Positions 6,733 to 9,992 of a stretch of 9,992 nucleotides of DNA are shown in pieces. The first letter of the stretch is position 1. Each line of letters begins with the position of its first letter. Where the stretch lies: contig NZ_CAJPNR010000063.1 of assembly GCF_905372115.1 (NCBI RefSeq), forward strand, positions 1 to 9,992. Direction: 5' to 3'. The stretch is from an uncultured Streptococcus sp. (GTDB lineage Bacteria; Bacillota; Bacilli; Lactobacillales; Streptococcaceae). The notes under the pieces are model-generated. The model ran no database searches and was not told where the DNA came from. It worked only from the letters and a program-made list of their open reading frames with translations. Made by a program: the position numbers and the translations under genes.

Positions 6733-7191
6733 ATGATGATTGAACAACTAACCCAGCAGCATGCTTTGGAAATTGCTAAGGACTGGCATTACGAGGCACC
6801 TTATGATTTTTATGACATGAAAAATGACCTGGAGGATTATGAAGAAATGGTCTCCCCAGAAGCGCGTGGAGACCATTATTATCAAGTTCTGAGAGAAGGA
6901 GAACTCTATGGATTTTTCTGCTTAGAGCAGAAAGGAGAGCGAATTTTGGAGCTTGGTTTGGGGATGAAGCCGGAGCACTGCGGAAAAGGTCAGGGTGCTA
7001 CATTCTTGCAGGAAATTCTGGACTTTATCATAGAAAATTTTGCACCCCAAGTCATCAGGTTATACGTGGCTGACTTCAATCACCGAGCCCAGCAGCTTTA
7101 TCTCAACATGGGCTTTGAAGTGGTGAGGCGCATTCCGCAGGAAAGCAATGGCGATATTCATCTCTTTGTGGAGATGGTGAAGAAGGTCTAA
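6733..7191 (+). CDS. GNAT family N-acetyltransferase (RimI-like fold), 152 aa
   Basis: This is a second single-domain acetyl-CoA-dependent N-acetyltransferase. Motif A reads ELGLGMKPEHCGKGQGATFL (73-92), with the pyrophosphate-binding loop GKGQGA at 84-89. Motif B is DFNHRAQQLYLNMGFEVV (114-131). The arrangement recalls RimI-like enzymes, but the acidic, aromatic N-terminal half (EAPYDFYDMKNDLEDYEEM at 21-39) is unlike RimI and probably shapes the acceptor site. The strong ribosome binding site AAGGAGG (6721-6727) serves either of two adjacent start codons, 6733 (spacer 5) or 6736 (spacer 8); the first is kept. The gene is 16 bases after the first GNAT, with no terminator between, so one operon is likely. 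A hairpin overlaps its stop codon. The substrate is unknown. Confidence 0.87.
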   Translation: MMIEQLTQQHALEIAKDWHYEAPYDFYDMKNDLEDYEEMVSPEARGDHYYQVLREGELYGFFCLEQKGERILELGLGMKPEHCGKGQGATFLQEILDFIIENFAPQVIRLYVADFNHRAQQLYLNMGFEVVRRIPQESNGDIHLFVEMVKKV

Positions 7192-7202
7192 TTTTAGACT
7201 TT
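7183..7202 (+). terminator. Candidate weak terminator hairpin across the GNAT stop codon
   Basis: AAGGTCTA (7183-7190) pairs with TAGACTTT (7195-7202), including one G-U pair, around an ATTT loop. It overlaps the TAA stop at 7189-7191. Only TTT lies at the end of the stem before a G, so termination may be weak. Its 3' arm also pairs in an alternative hairpin at 7198-7212. Confidence 0.45.
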
Positions 7203-7226
7203 GTTGCAAAGTAGCAGATAAACCTG

Positions 7227-7258
7227 TTGACAGTCAAGCAAAAGTCGTCCAATATACT
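7227..7258 (+). promoter_or_regulatory. Possible promoter of the DUF2829-SDR-GNAT operon
   Basis: A consensus TTGACA (7227-7232) is followed by TATACT (7253-7258), but the spacer is 20 bases, longer than the ideal 17. Weaker -10 options at better spacing overlap it (CAATAT at 17, AATATA at 18). The leader to the ATG at 7322 would be about 55-60 bases. Such a suboptimal spacer is a known feature of some activator-dependent promoters, which would fit regulated expression, but this is inference. Confidence 0.45.
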
Positions 7259-7321
7259 TATGACTGCTGAAGACTAGCAGAGAATTTGTAAATGATTACC
7301 AATAAACAAAAGGAGAAAACT

Positions 7322-7558
7322 ATGACATTTGAAGAAATTTTACCAGGCCTTAAGGCCAAGAAAAAATATGTGCGTACAGGCTGGGGTGGGGCAGAGAACT
7401 ACGTCCAGCTCTTTGACACGATTGAGCAGAATGGGGTGGCTCTTGAGGTGACACCTTATTTCCTCATCAATGTTTCAGGTGAAGGGGAGGGGTTCTCCAT
7501 GTGGAGTCCGACTCCTTGTGATGTCCTCGCGACAGATTGGGTGGAAGTAGATGACTAA
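7322..7558 (+). CDS. DUF2829 (Thoeris anti-defence Tad2-like) domain protein, 78 aa
   Basis: This small soluble protein consists almost wholly of a DUF2829 domain. Family features are the N-terminal helix TFEEILPGLKAKKKYVRTGW (2-21), with the conserved basic-x-GW turn, and the end SMWSPTPCDVLATDWVEV (59-76), matching the W-P-DLLA-DW signature. DUF2829 is the domain of phage Tad2, which sequesters the NAD-derived signal of Thoeris immunity; similar genes also occur on ordinary Firmicutes chromosomes, where their role is unclear. Nothing phage-like surrounds this copy. An upstream in-frame ATG at 7292 is unlikely: AAAGGAG (7309-7315) is set 6 bases before the ATG at 7322. The gene overlaps the following dehydrogenase by 8 bases, so the two are translationally coupled. 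Nucleotide binding here is inferred from the family. Confidence 0.82.
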   Translation: MTFEEILPGLKAKKKYVRTGWGGAENYVQLFDTIEQNGVALEVTPYFLINVSGEGEGFSMWSPTPCDVLATDWVEVDD

Positions 7559-8249
7559 GACGGTACTGGTGACGGGAGCTAGCTCTGGCATCGGCCGAGC
7601 TCAGGCTCTGACCTTTTTGGAAAATGGCTACCGGGTTTATGGGGTGGACAAGGATGAAAATCCTGGCTTTCTAAATGAGCTACGTTTTGTCAAGCTGGAT
7701 TTGACGGGTGATTTGACACCGCTCTTCACTAGCTTGCCCGAGGTGGATATTCTCTGTAATACAGCAGGTATTTTGGACGATTATCGTCCCCTGCACGAGA
7801 CCAGTGACGAGGACTGGGAGCAGATTTTTGCTCTTAATCTGACCGCGACTATGAAAATTACTCGCTTTTACCTGCAGAAAATGCTGGAGAAAAAGTCCGG
7901 TATCATCATTAACATGTGCTCAATTGCTAGCTTTCTGGCTGGCGGTGGCGGTGCTGCCTATACAGCCTCTAAGCATGCTCTGGCTGGCCTGACCAAGCAG
8001 ATAGCCTTGGACTATGCGGATAAAAATATCCAAGTCTTTGGCTTGGCGCCAGGCGCTGTCAAGACAAACATGACTGCCGCAGATTTTGAGCCAGGCGGAC
8101 TGGCAGACTGGGTTGCTGAGGAAACGCCGATCAAGCGCTGGCTGGATCCTCAAGAAGTGGCAGACTTCAGCCTCTTTCTAGCCAGTGGCAAGGCAGTTGC
8201 TATGCAGGGCGAGATTATCAAAATCGACGGTGGCTGGAGTTTGAAGTAA
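7551..8249 (+). CDS. Short-chain dehydrogenase/reductase, FabG-like classical SDR, 232 aa
   Basis: This is an NAD(P)-dependent oxidoreductase with all classical SDR elements: TGASSGIG (8-15, dinucleotide-binding turn), an acidic D33 at the end of strand 2 (favouring NAD(H) over NADP(H)), D50 in KLDLT, NTAG (70-73, a variant of NNAG), N96, S124, Y137 and K141 as the catalytic tetrad, and PGAVKT (167-172). The C-terminus IKIDGG (223-228) is FabG-like. At 232 residues it is slightly shorter than FabG (about 245) because the region after strand 2 is compact. It lies far from any fatty-acid genes, so a role in fatty-acid synthesis is doubtful. The start lies inside the DUF2829 gene (8-base overlap) with only a weak GTGGAAG upstream, so translation probably depends on coupling. 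The substrate is unknown. Confidence 0.9.
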   Translation: MTKTVLVTGASSGIGRAQALTFLENGYRVYGVDKDENPGFLNELRFVKLDLTGDLTPLFTSLPEVDILCNTAGILDDYRPLHETSDEDWEQIFALNLTATMKITRFYLQKMLEKKSGIIINMCSIASFLAGGGGAAYTASKHALAGLTKQIALDYADKNIQVFGLAPGAVKTNMTAADFEPGGLADWVAEETPIKRWLDPQEVADFSLFLASGKAVAMQGEIIKIDGGWSLK

Positions 8250-8269
8250 GTGAATGAAGGATGCGAACA

Positions 8270-9013
8270 ATGAAAAAAGCTAAGAACCTTTTCCAATCCT
8301 GGACCAAAAATATGATAATTTACGGTTTGGATGCTGGTCTAGGGCAGTTCTTTATGAACGCGCCTGAGACATCCTGCCTTTACCAACTAGGAAATTTCAT
8401 CTTTCCGGCTGGTCAGGTGGATCCGGATTTTTGGCAGGATTATAGCACAAAATACAGCTTGGCTGACAAGATCATTATCTCCGAGGAGCCCAGCTGGCAA
8501 GAGTTTTTGGATAGTCAGAGTGAGTTGGGCAAGTTTACTCGCTATGCTTTTGCGGACAGGGTTGCCTTTGACACAGAGGCTTTGGAGAAATGGCAGCGCA
8601 GGCTACCTGCAAACTACTACCTTTGTCTGATTGATAAGGAGAGTTATGAGCGTTTGGCTGAGGAAGCCTGGTCTCAGGATTTGCAGGGTGATTTTTCCGA
8701 TTTTGACCATTTTCAAGCGGCGGGTGGCTTTGGCTTTTTACTCTATTCAGGAGAGGAAATCATAGCTGGCGTATCGACAGGATTGGTCTATCATGGGGCT
8801 CTTGAGATTGAAATTGCCACCAAGCCAGCCTACCAAAGACAGGGCTTGGCCAAAATTTTAGGTGCCCAGATGATTTTAGAAGCTCAAAAACGCTTACTCT
8901 TTCCTCTATGGGATGCGCACAATGAAGCCTCCAAAAAAGTCGCAGAAAGCTTGGGCTATCAGTGCCTAGGAGCTTATCCAGCTTATGAATGGAAAGGGAC
9001 TTTTGACCAATGA
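8270..9013 (+). CDS. GNAT acetyltransferase of the ZmaR-like family (PF12746 type), 247 aa
   Basis: The protein has a unique N-terminal half (1-115) and a C-terminal GNAT domain (about 116-245). The GNAT part shows EIEIATKPAYQRQGLAKILG (179-198), with the acetyl-CoA loop QRQGLA (189-194), then FPLWDAHNEASKKVAESLGY (211-230). This second motif, P-x-WDA-x-N-x-x-S-x-x-(L/V)AxxLGY, is diagnostic of the family containing ZmaR, which acetylates zwittermicin A. A role in acetylating an antibiotic or metabolite is possible, but most members are uncharacterised. An ATG at 8261 directly abuts GAAGG (8256-8260), so the ATG at 8270 with a 9-base spacer is preferred. The gene follows the dehydrogenase after 20 bases and probably belongs to the same operon. 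A remnant gene starts in its stop codon. Confidence 0.85.
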   Translation: MKKAKNLFQSWTKNMIIYGLDAGLGQFFMNAPETSCLYQLGNFIFPAGQVDPDFWQDYSTKYSLADKIIISEEPSWQEFLDSQSELGKFTRYAFADRVAFDTEALEKWQRRLPANYYLCLIDKESYERLAEEAWSQDLQGDFSDFDHFQAAGGFGFLLYSGEEIIAGVSTGLVYHGALEIEIATKPAYQRQGLAKILGAQMILEAQKRLLFPLWDAHNEASKKVAESLGYQCLGAYPAYEWKGTFDQ

Positions 9014-9151
9014 AGAAAAAACCAAACCTATTTCTTAAAATATATCATTGAGGCTGTGAAATCAGAAGAGCTAGATGATGATTTCTGTTTGTATGCTAAG
9101 GAAAATGGAGAACTGAATTTTCAGGACAGCTACTTGCTTCCTTGTTGGTAA
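9010..9151 (+). pseudogene. Frameshifted small gene in ATGA overlap with the ZmaR-like gene
   Basis: An ATG at 9010 overlaps the upstream stop (ATGA), the classic start of a coupled gene, but its frame closes after 13 residues at 9049-9051. One base on, the +1 frame is open from 9014 to TAA at 9149-9151 and encodes 45 residues with sensible composition (for example YFLKYIIEAVKSEEL, then DDDFCLYAKENGEL). Removing one A from the run of six at 9016-9021 joins the ATG to that frame and gives a 46-residue acidic protein beginning MKKNQTYFLKY. I do not recognise the family. It is either a decayed gene, a sequencing error in the A run, or a slippage-expressed gene. The 3' end overlaps the convergent membrane-protein gene by 56 bases, so it may also be truncated. 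Confidence 0.5.
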
Positions 9152-9785
9152 AGTTTTTGTCCTTTAGGGCAAAAATCATGGCTATTGTTATCATTAAAGC
9201 AAACCAAAAGGCGGGAATGAGAATAGGAGAAAGCATTTCGCGAAGGGCTGGTGCAATAGCGCTGAGTAGCCGACTAAGGAGAATTCCTGTTAAGGGAGTT
9301 GTTAGGGCAAACCAGCGCGGGTAAGCCGTTTTCTTACTCAAAACGAGGATAACAATAAATAGGAGAAGTACAGCCATAAGTACGAAATAAATAAGCAGAA
9401 AGTTATTTTTCACTATTGAAAAGCTTTCTAGTAATTTTGCAATATCGGCAGAGGGATTATGGGCATACAGCCGCGAAGTGGCGGCAAAATAGAAATAGCT
9501 GGTGTGGAGGAAAACACAGACAGTCATGAGAATCCAAGCTCCTACTATTCCTAGCCATTTTTGTCTCAGCCCGATAGAGAGGATATAGACGCCCATTCCT
9601 AAAAGCGGGAAAAGAAGTAAGGCATAGCCTGCAAAATCAACTTTCCAAGCTGCTAAATCAGGCATGTGCTGCCAAAATCCCTTTCCAAAACCGTCAGAGA
9701 TAGCAATCAATATATCTGCAACATAAATCAGCCAGCTTCCTAAAATAGACCAGGGAGCCCAGCGACGGATCGTTTTTTGAGTCAT
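9096..9785 (-). CDS. Six-helix integral membrane protein of unknown function, 229 aa
   Basis: I cannot name a function. Hydrophobic segments appear at about residues 12-31, 50-73, 77-98, 128-150, 157-177 and 187-207, giving six predicted helices. A longer polar loop between helices 3 and 4 holds YAHNPSADIAKLLES (107-121). The layout resembles uncharacterised Firmicutes membrane-protein families with DUF names, but I am not sure which. The start is supported by a very good ribosome binding site, AAAGGAGG (complement of 9791-9798) 5 bases before the ATG, and by a promoter upstream. The gene is convergent with the DUF2829 operon. The last 14-20 residues, after ALKDKNFTNK, are encoded in the overlap with the frameshifted gene and have an atypical composition, so the natural C-terminus may have been altered. 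Confidence 0.75.
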   Translation of the reverse strand: MTQKTIRRWAPWSILGSWLIYVADILIAISDGFGKGFWQHMPDLAAWKVDFAGYALLLFPLLGMGVYILSIGLRQKWLGIVGAWILMTVCVFLHTSYFYFAATSRLYAHNPSADIAKLLESFSIVKNNFLLIYFVLMAVLLLFIVILVLSKKTAYPRWFALTTPLTGILLSRLLSAIAPALREMLSPILIPAFWFALMITIAMIFALKDKNFTNKEASSCPENSVLHFP

Positions 9786-9815
9786 AAGCGCCTCCTTTAG
9801 ACTTGTGTTGCTAAC

Positions 9816-9844
9816 ATTTTACCAAAGGTTTGTTACGGAAGCAA
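9816..9844 (-). promoter_or_regulatory. Promoter of the minus-strand membrane-protein gene
   Basis: Read on the minus strand, TTGCTT (9844-9839), a 17-base spacer and TAAAAT (9821-9816) preceded by TGG form an extended -10 promoter. The leader to the ATG at 9785 is about 25 bases and contains the AAAGGAGG ribosome binding site. Confidence 0.65.
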
Positions 9845-9937
9845 GTCTCGAAATGCCTAGAGGCTATAAAATGGTGTCTGCTTTCTATGTAAGGGGATGA
9901 AATGATTTCAGAAAGTGTGGGAAATGTTTGATTTTTG

Positions 9938-9992
9938 GGCTCTTTGTCAACTGTAGTGGGTTGATGAGAAGTTATAATCTGGAGAGGACTAA
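9938..9992 (+). mobile_element. Probable left end of an ISL3-family insertion sequence (partial)
   Basis: The stretch beginning GGCTCTTTGTCAACTG at 9938 matches the GGCTCTTT-type terminal repeat typical of ISL3-family elements. Inside it are TTGTCA (9944-9949) and TATAAT (9973-9978), with a 23-base spacer, and a ribosome-binding-like GGAGAGGA (9981-9988). This suits an outward-reading transposase promoter and leader that would run into a gene beyond the window. The sequence just outside (GATTTTTG, 9930-9937) is AT-rich, as ISL3 targets tend to be. The other end, the 8-base target duplication and the transposase cannot be seen, so this rests on end similarity recalled from the family. Confidence 0.5.

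Noticed and set aside
7260..7281. Hairpin CTGCT/AGCAG in the DUF2829 leader as a riboswitch or attenuator
   Set aside because: Only a 5-bp stem with a 7-base loop is present, with no U tract or known riboswitch core.
9142..9324. Plus-strand frame of 60 codons opposite the membrane-protein gene
   Set aside because: It is antisense to a well-supported gene with a strong ribosome binding site and promoter, has no signal of its own and resembles no domain.
9851..9910. Small dyads GCCT-AG-AGGC and TGAAAT-G-ATTTCA and a TATAAA
   Set aside because: The arms are 4-6 bp with 1-2 base centres, expected by chance, and no -35 is correctly spaced from TATAAA (9865-9870).

Overview
The window looks like chromosomal DNA of an oral Streptococcus (sanguinis/gordonii/cristatus type). 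This is inferred from moderate-to-low GC, AGGAGG-type ribosome binding sites, extended -10 (TGnTATAAT) promoters, and streptococcal-looking proteins: a BceAB-type permease, a PadR/DUF1129 pair, an APC permease and several GNATs. Genes are densely packed and nearly all on the + strand. I see no rRNA, tRNA, CRISPR array or phage module, and no gene-free stretch over 300 bases.

Layout. (1) 1-2092: the last codons of an ABC ATPase and its BceB/FtsX-type permease, closed by a terminator that starts in the stop codon. (2) 2107-3364: a promoter, a palindrome near the predicted transcript start, then an ATGA-overlapped pair of PadR regulator and DUF1129 membrane protein. (3) 3373-5145: an APC-family amino acid permease with its own extended -10 promoter, followed by a small two-helix membrane protein. 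(4) 5146-6259: a 137-bp intergenic region rich in dyads, then a membrane-anchored S41 peptidase and a strong terminator. (5) 6260-7202: two GNAT acetyltransferases. (6) 7227-9013: a compact operon of a DUF2829 (Tad2-like) protein, a short-chain dehydrogenase overlapping it by 8 bp, and a third, ZmaR-like GNAT. (7) 9010-9151: a small gene starting in an ATGA overlap but frameshifted at a run of six A's. (8) 9096-9785, minus strand: a six-helix membrane protein converging on that remnant. (9) 9938-9992: a sequence resembling the left end of an ISL3-family insertion sequence, running out of the window.

How the genes may work together. The ABC pair probably belongs to a peptide-antibiotic sensing/resistance module whose two-component system, if present, is outside the window. 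The PadR protein probably represses its own operon. The most interesting block is the DUF2829-SDR-GNAT operon. DUF2829 is the domain of the phage anti-Thoeris protein Tad2, which binds NAD-derived signal nucleotides; here it sits on what looks like an ordinary chromosome, translationally coupled to an enzyme with an NAD-type fold. Several published-style start positions were moved downstream where ribosome binding sites or promoters made the upstream ATG implausible (2220, 3431, 5283, 7322, 8270).
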